Source: Ascaphus truei
Taxonomy: Eukaryota; Chordata; Amphibia; Anura; Ascaphidae
Assembly (NCBI GenBank): GCA_036426205.1
Contig: CM071570.1
Span: forward strand, 75,629,691-75,693,690
Direction of reading: 5' to 3'
Length of the DNA: 64,000 nucleotides
Under the pieces are notes generated by a model. The model searched no databases. It saw only the letters and a list, made by a program, of their open reading frames with translations, and was not told the origin of the DNA. Position 1 is the first letter of the stretch; each line of letters begins with the position of its first letter. The position numbers and the translations under genes are program-made. This document shows positions 12,025 through 22,626 of this stretch, one piece after another.

Positions 12025-12880
12025 ATGGCGTGTTGCACTGGCGATTCCCATGTAAATCTGGTTTACTTGATGCTTCCTCAGAGAAGTAACAGGGCCTGGA
12101 AAGGACACGCCTGGCTTTGCAGTGTTTTTAATTTGATGCATAATAGATCTCAGCATTTAGGCTTTTTATTCTGTCAAGTTTAAAAAGCAACGCTGGCTGA
12201 AGCTACTGTATTCTCTTAGTTGAGAGCCAACTGGCATCCCAAAGCTCAGTGATATGGAGGGAAAACACACGTTTTCAGTAAGCACAAAGCAGCACTTGAC
12301 AGTAAAATATGCCAGTTTTACAGCCCATACCGGCGGTGTGATGAAATAGTGCCACATTGTACTAGATGTCTTCGTATCGACTATACTATATGAATAGTCT
12401 GTTTATCTGCCTCCGATTGCAATAGAGGTGCAGCACTGCAGCAAACCTAGTACTTCAGTAATGCACAAGGTTTGCTTCAGGAGGACTGGGGGGATGAGTA
12501 CTGTACCTCTAGGATTGCTACTTGGTAGAACACACATAATACGTTCTAAAAATGTTACAAATGAAAGTACAAAAGAATAAAACTGTCAAGATGACTGACT
12601 GCCAGTCAAACTGTCAGCTTTAATTATTTGATTATGCAACATATGTTGCTGGCAGTTTTATAAACATCTGCTCTATGTTTCTAATTTCATTTTTAAGCAA
12701 ATTTAATGCCCATAAAAAAACTCTTCAAACTGACGGATCATCTCTTCAGAATAATTACAAAGTTTAAATTGCCAATGTGACATTGGGTTCCAGAGTCCTG
12801 TTAGCAGATTTCTCCTAATTGTCAAATACATTTTGTTTTATGTCTGCATCACAAAAAAATCTCTCCCAAGATAAATGACA
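12025..12880. other. Intronic DNA, nothing recognised
   Basis: No element ends or exon identified. Confidence 0.4.
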
Positions 12881-13218
12881 CTGCCCTGGCATTGGCACAA
12901 TGTCTGCCCTAGCATTGGCACAATGTCTGCCCTGGCATTGGCACAATGTCTGCCCTAGCATTGGCACATGTTTGGCCTAGCAGTGGCCCAATGTTTGGCC
13001 TAGCAGTGGCCCAATGTTTGCCCTAGCATTGGCACAATGTCTTCCCTAGCATTGGCACAATGTCATCCCTAGCTTTGGCCCAATGTCTGCCCTAGCAGTG
13101 GCCCAATGTCTGCCCTAGCATTGGCACAATGTCTTCCCTAGCATTGGCACAATGTCTGCCCTAGCGGTGGCCCAATATCTGCCCTAGCATTGGCCAATCT
13201 GTGCCCTAGCATTGGCAT
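12881..13218 (+). repeat. 23-bp minisatellite, about 14-15 copies
   Basis: The unit is CTGCCCTAGCATTGGCACAA plus TGT, tandemly repeated with variants such as CAGTGGCCC and CTTCCC. The unit length is regular and there are no unique spacers, so it is not a CRISPR array. Confidence 0.9.
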
Positions 13219-13411
13219 AATATTCTGGAGCCTACGGTTCTCCTTCTACACCAGGGGATGTCAAACTTTTCCACCGAACAGACCAAGCCAATAATGATAA
13301 TTTGGTGGACCATCATACCTACATTTGACTCTATTCATTAATATGTATGTATAACATATATTTTAAAAACATTGCACTTGTATCTAAAAAGCAGCCTTCA
13401 GTAGTAATAGA

Positions 13412-14101
13412 CACACAGATACACAGCAAGCTCTCAGAAACCCCCCCAAAATTATCACTATATATACTGTATGTATATAAGTGTCAAAAGGAGTGCTACT
13501 GGAACAAAGAAGTCCAGAGCAACATCCAATGTGACAAAAATACACAGTGAAATACCTATATAGCTCTTGAAAAAGGGTAATTTTGTAGCCCAGTAGCACT
13601 CCTTTTGACAACTTCATCCATATAATATATATATATAATATATAATATATATATCTCTATCGTATCTCTATCTATCTCATTATATATCTTGGTGTCATTG
13701 TGGGGGGTTTCAGAGAGCTTGCTGAGTATCTGTGTGTTTGTTAACTTTGTCCAGCTGGTCTCAGCTGTTTTGGAGGTTAGTGGCTCTTCCCACCCAGGGT
13801 TTAAAGCTCGCCCCTCCCCACAGTCCAAGTAAGCAGGTTTTCTTTTTATGCAGCTGGTAGCGAGAGGTTCAATGCCAGAACCACCCTTCCTTTAATTATA
13901 GAGGTAAATAAGGATTTTAATCAGTTAGTGTTAGGATCCGCGATATTATGGCCATGCCTTGAAAGTGGCTCCCAAGCTTATACGCTTTGTCCAAAGAGTT
14001 AACTAAATGACCCTTTTTCAAGAGATATATACTCTATTGGTATGTCACTGTGTATTTTTGTCACATTGGATGTTGCTCTGGACTTCTTGTTTCTTGTTTT
14101 A
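13412..14101. mobile_element. Fold-back insertion with 15-bp target duplication
   Basis: TTCAGTAGTAATAGA occurs at 13397-13411 and again at 14102-14116, bracketing about 690 bp. Inside, two inverted pairs are nested. GCAAGCTCTCAGAAACCCCC near 13427 pairs with GGGGGTTTCAGAGAGCTTGC near 13704. AAGAAGTCCAGAGCAACATC near 13507 pairs with GATGTTGCTCTGGACTTCTT near 14071. A 15-bp duplication points to target-primed retroposition rather than a cut-and-paste MITE. No coding capacity; class unknown. Confidence 0.65.
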
Positions 14102-14116
14102 TTCAGTAGTAATAGA

Positions 14117-14975
14117 AAATGAATAGCCTGCAGGAGAGAGCTGACTGAAGAGCATTTTGAAAGTTCCAAGGACCACAATTAGAGAACCACTGGTATTCAC
14201 AGGGAAAAATCACAACTAAAATGTAGGGCCTGTATACTGTATTAAGCTTCAACCCCACCCTATTGATGGTACAGTAAATGTCAGTTGTTTACGTTATATG
14301 TCAATGTGTCAGGGTATTTTTCTATGCTTTTGCTTTACTTGTGTCTGCACAGTATCTGTTTAATTGTTGTTTGAAATAATGTGAAGAGCAAGAGTTACTA
14401 GGCATGCATATGATACTGTGGATGCATTTAATTGAGCATGTATAATAGGTTCTGGTAGCCATCCTCGTCCAGTTGCAATTGTGTAAAATGAGTGAGTATC
14501 TCAAATGGAAGTACTATCTTTTTTTTAAAGACCAGTCTCCTAGAGTAAGGCTTGATCATTGGAAGAGAGCACTGCTCTGGAAAGCGTCTTTCAAAATATA
14601 TTCTGCAAGTCCAAATAAAAGTACTCACTCATTTTTGCACAATTATATTTCTTGTAGTCATTTTTTCTCAAGTTTCTTATGCTCCAATAAACAGTTTTAT
14701 GAAGAAAATAAACATATAAAATATGACATTTGACAAAAAAAACCTTATAACATTTTACACATTGCTGTAAGATGTCATATTTTCTCACTGCCATGCAGTA
14801 TGTAGTCAAATGGACAGTTCCAAAATATACTGTATATTTTATTTTCCAGAAACATTTCCATTTTTACCCTGACCACTTTTTTTTTTAGATAGATAGATAG
14901 TCCCAGGAGGGAAGAGAAAGCAGAGCACAGCCGTGTAAATAAGGGGTTAATCTGGGGCTACAGCAGGTCTGATGA
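14117..14975. other. AT-rich intronic DNA
   Basis: Nothing coding recognised; a short AGAT run lies near 14889. Confidence 0.4.
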
Positions 14976-14979
14976 AAAA

Positions 14980-15072
14980 ACTCTTTAATGCAAATTCGAC
15001 AGCATGGTGCAGACAGGTAAAAAAAACGTTCCTCTTACGCATTTCACGCCGTAAACGGCGCTTCGTCACGTT
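14980..15072 (-). repeat. Hairpin-GAAAC motif, copy 2
   Basis: Read on the minus strand: GTGACGAAGCGCCGTTTACG is followed by GCGTGAAATGCGTAAG. The stem CGCCGT/ACGGCG lies just upstream of TGAAATGCGT, and GCATTAAAG lies about 45 bases further on. Same architecture as the loci at 11296, 29860, 34363 and 48850. Confidence 0.55.
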
Positions 15073-15774
15073 TTTTTTTATTATATAAAAAGAATTATTT
15101 CCAGCTGCAGTACCGTACTCATCCCTTAAAATTACAGCTTTAATATTTTGGCAGGGATGAGCACCAATCCATAAATGTATCCAGTCTTATCTTCCCTGTG
15201 GCTGGGGTTAACGTGGGCAATCGCCAGCCATGGGAAGCCCAGTTCATTAGCATGCAGTGTTTTCAACTGCCCGCAGCTGTCACCCTCCTCGGAGCGGCAG
15301 AAAAATGTTTTTATTCCTGCGGCTCATGAGAAGCAAATCTGGCTGCAGTACATCTGTACACCACACAAGAAAGCTGTATTTAACCTTTACAGCGCTCTAC
15401 TGACATCCATTGGACATTACAAGAGCTAGTATGCACAGGGATATTATTACTGTTTTCATTTGGTTTTAAGGAAGATTGTGTTCACAGCTCCCTGCTAGGA
15501 GAACTTCCTCTTTTGTTGGCAATGTTTAAGGGTGGTTGAGTTGTATAAGAGGAACTCTAAATTTGAAATTTTAGTTCACATATAAGGCTGCGGCCACGCT
15601 TCCGATGAGCTCGCTCATGCTTGAGAGCGGTGACATCACCAACACCTCAAGCATGAGCGATCGGCTGTACTGCAATAATTTTAGAGCAGCAGCGGGGGGC
15701 GTGACTATTAAGGGAGGGGGCATGTCATTGGCTGGATCGGTCTGTGTGTGTCTGTGTGTGTGTTTGTGTGTCCC

Positions 15775-16405
15775 TCCATTATCTCCCTGCCCCTTCCCTC
15801 CATTCTCTACCGCCCCTCCTTCCCTCCATTCTCCCCCTCCCATCCATTCTCTCCTTTCCCCACTTCCCTCCCCTCTCTCCCCCCTTCCCTCCCCTCTCTC
15901 CCCCCTTCCCTCCCCTCTCTCCCCCCTTCCCTCCCCTCTCTCCCCCCTTCCCTCCCCTCTCTCCCCCCTTCCCTCCCCTCTCTCCCCCCTTCCCTCCCCT
16001 CTCTCCCCCCTTCCNNNNNNNNNNNNNNNNNNNNNNNNNNNNNNNNNNNNNNNNNNNNNNNNNNNNTCCCCTCTCTCCCCCCATTCCCTCTCCCTCTCCC
16101 CCTTTCCCTCCTCTCTCCCCCTTTCCCTCCTCTCTCCCACCTTCCCCTCTCTCCCCCACCTTCCCCTCTCTCCCCCTTCCCCTCTCTCACCCTTCTCTCC
16201 TTTCCCCCTTCTCTCCATTCTCTCCTCCCCTGCACCCTTCTCCTCCCCTCTGCTCCTACCTCTCCCCTCCACCCCCCCTTCCCCTCTCTCCCCCCTACTC
16301 TCCATTCTTTCCCCCTGTCCACCTCTCTCCGCTCCTACCTCTTCCACCTCTCTCCGCTCCCCCTTCCACCTTTGTCCCCCCCTTCCACCTCTCTCCACTC
16401 AGCCT
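15775..16405 (+). repeat. Pyrimidine minisatellite (21-bp unit) with N gap
   Basis: Units of TTCCCTCCCCTCTCTCCCCC plus C are repeated head to tail, followed by degenerate CT-rich sequence. Bases 16015-16066 are N. Long frames on both strands here are low-complexity artefacts and are not annotated as genes. Confidence 0.95.
16015..16066. other. Assembly gap (52 N)
   Basis: The run of N falls inside the tandem array, so the array length in the genome is unknown. Confidence 1.
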
Positions 16406-16603
16406 ATACTGCCTCTCTCTCTCCTCATTGGTCAGAACAGAGTAATGTGACCCTGCTCTTTGCTCAAAAGTAAAATGTAACTGTTTCGCTAAGCACCAAG
16501 CTTGGGAGAGCGTATGTGCCCACGTGCACACAGTGTGAGCATGGACGTTAAGACAAAGATTTAAAGAGGTAAACGTGTCAAACGCCAAGCGCACTCAGCC
16601 TAA

Positions 16604-17793
16604 CTTAAATTATCAAATTGGTACTAAAATCTGGCTTAATACACAATTCCAAAGTGCAGGGAAACTGTTTCAGGCGAGGAGAATCCTGCTTGTGCAGCCA
16701 ACACAACACAGGCAAACAATTTCTTCAAAGTGCAGAATAATGTAGGTATGGTTAATGTTAAACACAGTTTGATGACCTCAGGACACCACATTAAAGGGGT
16801 AATTGAATATCCTGAGGACCTTTGTGTCTATCAGCAGTCGAGGAGAAGGCGTGGTATTCCCAGAAAGAATTTTCTACAGAGTTAAACCCCGAGGGGTATC
16901 TGCTTACACAGGCCCGTGTGAGTACTTAGTGTTATTTAGTGATTTACTCCACTCCACCAGCTTGGAGTAATTAATTTACTCCACTTCATCACCTTAGATT
17001 CTATAAAGTGTATTATCTTTATTTGTGTATTCCTGCTGTTTTGTGCTGATCTGCGCTCCCCTTGTTTTCACTATTTTCTGTTTCTACTGTGGGAGAATAA
17101 GGATATCTCCCAAAAAGGATTCGAGCAGCAGACGGGGGATCTCTGGATGTGTATTCCCAAGAAGAAGGAGACACAAAAGTTCCCTTGATTGGTAACACAT
17201 TCTGTTTATTTATATTTTCAATTCCACTACAAGTTATTTGTTGATTTGAGAGAGCGCCAGGTTAACCTTTATGTACAAACATTCCTGAAAGTGAAATCTC
17301 AGGTTTCATTGTCTCAAACAACATCGCTGACAATTGAGGATATTTTCCCTTCGCCTCTAGCAAGTTGCCTCTCAACAGGAAGTGACCTCACACCCACATT
17401 GATGCAACCACTGCTATCTTGCTTCCTGGCAATTCCTGCCCTCACTTTCTAATCAGGAAATCAGCCTCTGTTTGAGGTGAAATTGTTCTCACCTGTCATC
17501 CTTTATAAGCTTCCCATTCCCCTCTCTCTATGTGTGTGCAAGGTAGTATTATCCTTGTGCTCCTGGACTCTGAGTTCTTCCTGTGCTTCCTCTGTTGTCT
17601 GTGTGCTAGTCCTGGTTGTCCATACCTTGTTCCTGTCTGAATCCTTGTCTGCAGCGTTCAGTCTATACTCCCTACCTCTGCCTAGCGGGTCTGTCTCAGA
17701 TAGCACAAGCTACATACGCAAACATAACAATTCACTCCCAAACAAGGTCCTATTGTTCCCTTCTCTATTACAGTTAATAACATTACTATCCAC
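16604..17793. other. Intronic DNA with possible LTR-like remnant
   Basis: At 17470-17740 a CT-rich stretch with CTTTATAAGC resembles the promoter and leader part of an LTR, but I could not find matching ends or duplications. Otherwise nothing recognised. Confidence 0.35.
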
Positions 17794-17960
17794 TAGGGTG
17801 ACCAGATTTTGAAAATGAAAAACCGGGACACATTTTTTTTTTACACAACAGTTTATTTATTGTAGTACACTTATACTTTACTACCATTAGTCCTTGTTAT
17901 GTGCGTGTGTGCGTGTGCGTCGGATGACCTCACTAATCGAACAAAAAAAAACAGATGTGA
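17794..17960. mobile_element. Possible DNA-transposon end (CTAGGGTGACCAG)
   Basis: CTAGGGTGACCAGATTTTG followed by AACCGGGACACA resembles the end of a widespread vertebrate DNA-transposon-derived repeat as I remember it. The opposite end was not found; the purine tract follows. Weak call. Confidence 0.35.
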
Positions 17961-18065
17961 ATGATTCTGAACCCATTAACCAGTGTCAGGATGCCCCCTC
18001 TTCACAATTTCTAAAGCAGCAATCCCGCCTGGGATCTTAGCTGATCCGCAGTTAAGATAAGACAT

Positions 18066-18592
18066 AGAGGGTGAGGGAGACAGGGAGGGAGAGAGAGGGA
18101 GAAAGGGAGGGAGAGAGAGGGAGACAGGGAGGGAGAGAGAGGGGGAGACAGGGGGAGAGAGAGAGAGGGAGACAGGGGGAGAGAGAGAGGGAGACAGGGG
18201 GAGAGAGAGAGAGGGAGACAGGGGGAGAGAGAGAGGGAGACAGGGGAGAGACAGGGAGGGAGAGACAGGGAGGGAGAGGGAGAGACAGGGAGGGAGGGAG
18301 AGGGATAGACGGGGAGGGAGGGAGAGAGAGGGAGAGACAGGGGAGAGAGAGGGAGAGACAGGGGGAGAGAGTGCGACAGGGGGAGAGAGAGAGGGAGAGA
18401 CAGGGGAGAGAGAGAGGGAGAGACAGGGGGAGAGAGGGGGAGAGACAGGGAGGGAGGGAGACAGGGAGGGAGGGAGACAGGGGAAGAGACAGGGAGGGAG
18501 GGAGAGGGAGGGAGGGAGAGGGAGAGACAGGGAGGGAGGGAGACAGGGGGAGAGAGAGAGGGAGACAGGGGAAGAGAGAGAGAGGGAGACAG
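18066..18592 (+). repeat. Purine (GA) tract, about 0.53 kb
   Basis: Almost pure purine sequence made of GGGAGACAGGGAGGGAGAGA-type words, with about one cytosine per unit. The strand asymmetry gives long spurious Arg/Gly/Glu or Ser/Leu/Pro frames. Mirror-symmetric purine tracts can form triplex (H-DNA) structures (general knowledge). Confidence 0.95.
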
Positions 18593-18599
18593 CCAATAC

Positions 18600-21170
18600 A
18601 GTTCTATATAGTTTGAGGACTACACCTAAATGGAGAGTATAGCTTAATATAGTGTGTGTGCTCAGAATAATATAGTATATTTGTTGAGCCAGCTAATGCT
18701 AGTATACGGATATATACACACACATATGTACCAGACCAACAGGTTCAAAGGTAAATGAACCTAGAGGTCTGTTATGTTTAACAAAACAGCTATTTCAAGA
18801 TCACAAAGTATGTGTCTTGTACTAGGAACCATGACAAATAGGAGAGTAGTCCGAGTGTTGTGCTTCCTTTAGAAGGCTCCGAAACACTCTAACTGAGAAA
18901 AGGCAACAGACCTCTCCGATATAGCCAGCGCACTTTTAATTTATTTTAATCACTTTGGTTCACGTTAGTTTTTGCTACAATAAATATATTTTAATCATTT
19001 ATTAATAAATAGTCATTTTTAACATAGGTATAGGTGTTCTCTTGTTCGGCTATTAGGGAGCTTTCTTTCTTTTCTTTGCTTATCATTAACCCCATCCCTG
19101 CCAGCACCACCTCCGCACTCTTATTGCAGTTTTTTTGTTCCGTCACCACACATTCACAATTTATTGGTTCCCCATATCTCCATTGGTGTAGTGCAAGGCG
19201 CACAACTTGGCCTTTTTAGGCCATTCTATCTTCCTCAACCCATGATTGGCTCACATTTGAGCTACTAAAGGTTTAATATTTCTACTTCCTGCAAAAGATG
19301 GAGGGGCTGTCACCGTGAGTACGATTCGGGGAATGTCCCAGAAGCCTGTCCTGTCCTCCCCTATAACACCATGCGGGAGACTCAGGGTCCCCTGTTATTA
19401 GCAGGTATGCACCACTCTAAGCAGATTTCGCCAGGATAGACCCTATGTGAGATTGGGGGTGGGGAAACAGGGTTACAAGTGAATACATCAGTAATTCAAA
19501 ATAATATCGCCATTATCCTATTTGAACACAACTATATCGACCTTTTGTGAATGTCGCCCACGTTAAAGTTAGCAGTTAAAGCAAATCTGTAGCTGAGCAG
19601 AGCTGAGCCTCCAGATAGTTTGACAAGGCAATAGGTAATAACTGAGCTTAAAATCAGCAGCAGTGCTGTAAGGTTATAAAGAAAGGAGTTTTGAAACGCA
19701 GACCCTGTACATACAACATAAGCTACAGATAAATGGTTCAGGGAAAATCATCTTTAGAATCAGCATTTATATGGACATATTAAAGGCACAGGGGACTATT
19801 CTAGTATCTCTGTATTGTGACAAATCGCTTCTCAAGTACACGTTAGGGAAGCAAATTTGCATGTTTTTCTATTCTGTTAGCCCTTTTCACATGTCCAAAT
19901 TTTTTTTTTTTTTAAGGCTTTTTTAGAAGCATTTTCATTCTGGCATTGCAAATCCGGGTGGAATAACCAAAATCGCTGTATTCTAGTTCCTCCGAAAAGT
20001 GTATAAGGCTAAATCGCTTCTAAACAATCTCATATTTTTTTATCACTACCTCAAAGCAGGCGAGGGAGGAGGAGGAGTTGATAATTTAATGACTTACTGT
20101 ACTAGTATTTTCAGTTGTATATATGTCTTATCAAACTTTCTTCCAAATAAATTAGGGAGAGATACCCATGTTGAAAAATGAATACACCTTAGATACGATG
20201 ATTTCTAAAGCAGGTTTGGGCCACCTTCCAAGCAAGATGATGATCCGAGCAGTTTGAGCTGTAAACTGTAACAAAAGATAATGTTATCTTAGTAATATAA
20301 GGATACACCGTAGCTGCTGAGTTACACTGACTGAAGCAGACATTATGTTAGTCACACAATCAGGATTTTTGCAGATTTATAACAGGAGCACCAAACAATT
20401 GCCAGCTTAGGTAAGAATCAGCTGGCATTAGTTATTTACCAACTACATGAAACTAGAGAGAGCAAGCATACTCCCAGGACCAACACTTTAGCTGTCCACT
20501 TGCATTCTCTTAACCAACATACTGTACACATCACAATGGGGTGCGAATAACTGATAAACTTCACAACTATATGTATAGACATATACCCCCATTTGGCTAT
20601 ACGTCTATTTTTAAATTACACCTATTATGTTAATAAAATTGATTTTATTTATGTTATCTGTTTCACTACCTCTGACCGCATTATAAAATAATATTAAGGT
20701 CTGCAGTGCGCCATAATTAGGGATCTTCTATATCCGTCTGTGGGTATATCTCTCCACTTTTCATTCATCACCCTCCCGGGCAGCACGCATATACCATTAG
20801 GGGTTTGGAGCAAGGTCCTCTATACAGTACTAGGTAAGAATGTAGAATTATCTATTGTGACATGCTTTACATATAAAATAAGACACAAAAGAAGGAAAAA
20901 AAAGGGGGAAAGTAACTTTTAAAGAAGACCATTTCCACGTTTTGTTTGCTGTTCAATGCTCCTGGTGCATAAAAATGAGCACACCTGAGAAACCAGAGAG
21001 ATATGTGACAGTGGAGTTTCCCAGCATCTGGGTCAGTTCAATGCTAGAGTTGCTGCTCTGAATGGCAGGGTTGTGGGTTTTAATCCTGTTGGTTTGACAC
21101 TGGTACCCCATTCATCACAAGGGCCTTTTGACTGATTGGTCTTAAGGGTATATTTTAGAATGTGTAAGTC
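18600..21170. other. AT-rich intronic DNA, nothing recognised
   Basis: No exon or clear element ends. Around 20010-20080 a CAGGCGAGGGAGGAGG segment resembles one at about 49145, so an old dispersed repeat is likely. Confidence 0.4.
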
Positions 21171-21179
21171 ATTAAAATA

Positions 21180-22130
21180 TACTTTGTATAGACATTAGCA
21201 TATCTCCCAGAGGTACAATACAAGCAAACTACATTTCAAACAATGGGGATAAGTGCAACAGGTAAATGACAACATAAGGCAAAGGGAGACCCTGCCCACA
21301 AGTAGTATGTTGGGAGGCTTACAGACACAGTAGGTGTCAAAGTTCGTTTTTAAACGTGCAGTCAGTTAGGTAAAGGGCATCTGGAGTTCATAGTAGATGC
21401 CTAGAAAATGTAATGACATGCTTCTTTTAAGAGGTGAATGTGCAGCTGGGCTTTGAATGTGGAAAGTGATTGGCGAATATTGAGTAGACGAGTGTTCCAT
21501 AGGTAAGGAGAGATTAGTGAAAATTGTTTTGTTTGGGAGAGGGCTGTAGAGGTAAAAGAGGCAAAGACGAAAAAAACCTTGGGTTGAGCATAAGAGTCGA
21601 GAAAGGCCGCGGCCAGGCTGAGAGCGAGCATGCTCGTGCTCGAGCACCATAACGTCAGGCACAGAGAAAGAAGGGGCGATTGCTAGCCAGTTGAAATTTG
21701 CAGTTGAGCGGGGGGAGGGGGCATGCCGGGGGCGCAGCCATGACGTCACGGAGCTGGTTCGCACTCAATGGGCGAACCGCTCACGTGACACGCCAGCTAG
21801 CGGCAGAATCAAATGTATTTTTCTCTGCAAGCAGCTGAGCGCGGAGCATTCACGGGCATGTGCGTGCGCACACTGGACAGTCTCATTGCAATCATGTGTT
21901 GGATTGCGTGTCACATTCAGCTTCACCCTGGACGAGGCCTAAGGGTGCAATGAGAGACAAGAGTTGAGATATATGGAGGTGTAGAGGAGTGTAGAGCTTC
22001 AAAATTAAAGAGGATCATTTTTTAGTTTATATGAGAGAGAACAAGGGCATGCATTAGTGTTTTATTAGTAGGGGGACATAGGAAGGGGGTATCTTAGCAA
22101 TATTGTGAAGGAAGAAACTGCAAGACTTAG
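21180..22130 (-). mobile_element. L2/CR1-type LINE, 3' part, antisense (left of gypsy insertion)
   Basis: On the minus strand this reads as the distal part of a LINE open frame and its 3' region, heavily degraded. It continues at 27450 on the far side of the gypsy element: the CTTAG duplication splits a single sentence of LINE sequence. A TAA-side MITE (21605-21939) is also inserted here. The left boundary is uncertain. Confidence 0.6.
21605..21939. mobile_element. MITE with GGCCGCGGCCAGG ends inside the LINE
   Basis: GGCCGCGGCCAGGCTGAG at the left roughly mirrors CAGCTTCACCCTGGACGAGG followed by CC at the right. TAA follows on the right, AAA precedes on the left, so the target duplication is degraded or different. 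The GC-rich interior contrasts with the flanks. Possibly related to the elements at 3071 and 15586. Confidence 0.5.
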
Positions 22131-22559
22131 TGTGATAGGGTGAATGAACGTCACCAGCTCTGTGCCTGGCAGACGTATGTGTAGGTATGCAGTGCAGCAG
22201 TGATGAGGTTAACTTTCAGCTGGGAAGCTCCTGACAATTAGTGTGATCCCAGCTGCATAATCAAGGTGTTTTAAAAACCCCAGGCTGCACACACATGGAG
22301 GCTAGCTGGTCAAGAGAAAGGACTGAAATGCTGAAGTAAGATTACTGCTATAAGGTCTGTTTTCAAAGTACATGTTTGATGAACTGTCTGTGTCCTGCAT
22401 GCTGAAAAGAAGCTGTCTTGATTTTGTATGTTGAAAAGAAGCGGTGTTGTTTTTGTACGCTGAAAAGAAGCTGTTTTGTTTTTGTGTGTAGTATTTTTAA
22501 GGCTCAATAAATAAGCCTTATCAAGAGAACCCGCGTGTGGTTGCTTGTACCCTGCAACA
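22131..22559 (+). repeat. 5' LTR of the Gmr1-like element
   Basis: TG...CA ends and the same length as the right LTR. CTCAATAAATAAGCC near 22503 supplies a polyadenylation signal. About four imperfect copies of a CTGAAAAGAAGC(T/G)GT-type unit of 27-28 bp lie at 22398-22495. Confidence 0.95.
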
Positions 22560-22561
22560 TA

Positions 22562-22580
22562 TGGTGTCAGAAGTGGGATT
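22562..22580 (+). promoter_or_regulatory. Primer binding site, tRNA-Leu
   Basis: TGGTGTCAGAAGTGGGATT begins two bases after the LTR. It is complementary to the 3' end of vertebrate tRNA-Leu (…CCCACTTCTGACA plus CCA), the primer used for minus-strand synthesis. Confidence 0.88.
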
Positions 22581-22626
22581 TTGAGAGGCCCCAGCAGTTG
22601 AAGGGCCACACACAAAAAAAATAAAT

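Larger units (their letters stand above)
15586..16600. mobile_element. TAA-flanked MITE expanded by a pyrimidine minisatellite
   Basis: The ends GGCTGCGGCCACGCTT and CAAGCGCACTCAGCC are flanked by TAA (15583-15585 and 16601-16603). They resemble those of the 3071-3370 element, which suggests the same Harbinger-like group. The interior has been invaded or expanded by the pyrimidine-rich tandem array listed separately. Confidence 0.65.

Noticed and set aside
12881..13218. Regular tandem array considered as CRISPR
   Set aside because: No unique spacers between units and a vertebrate context; it is a minisatellite.
15571..16594. Long Arg/Gly/Glu- or Pro/Ser/Leu-rich frames on both strands
   Set aside because: They are translations of a CT/GA minisatellite containing N; no domain, no splice context.
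17976..18616. Two overlapping low-complexity frames of about 200 codons
   Set aside because: Products of the purine tract; composition alone explains the open frames.
20990..21110. Possible tRNA-derived SINE with a GGGTTTTAATCCTG B-box-like word
   Set aside because: Only one box is convincing, no A box, tail or target duplication; not supported enough to annotate.
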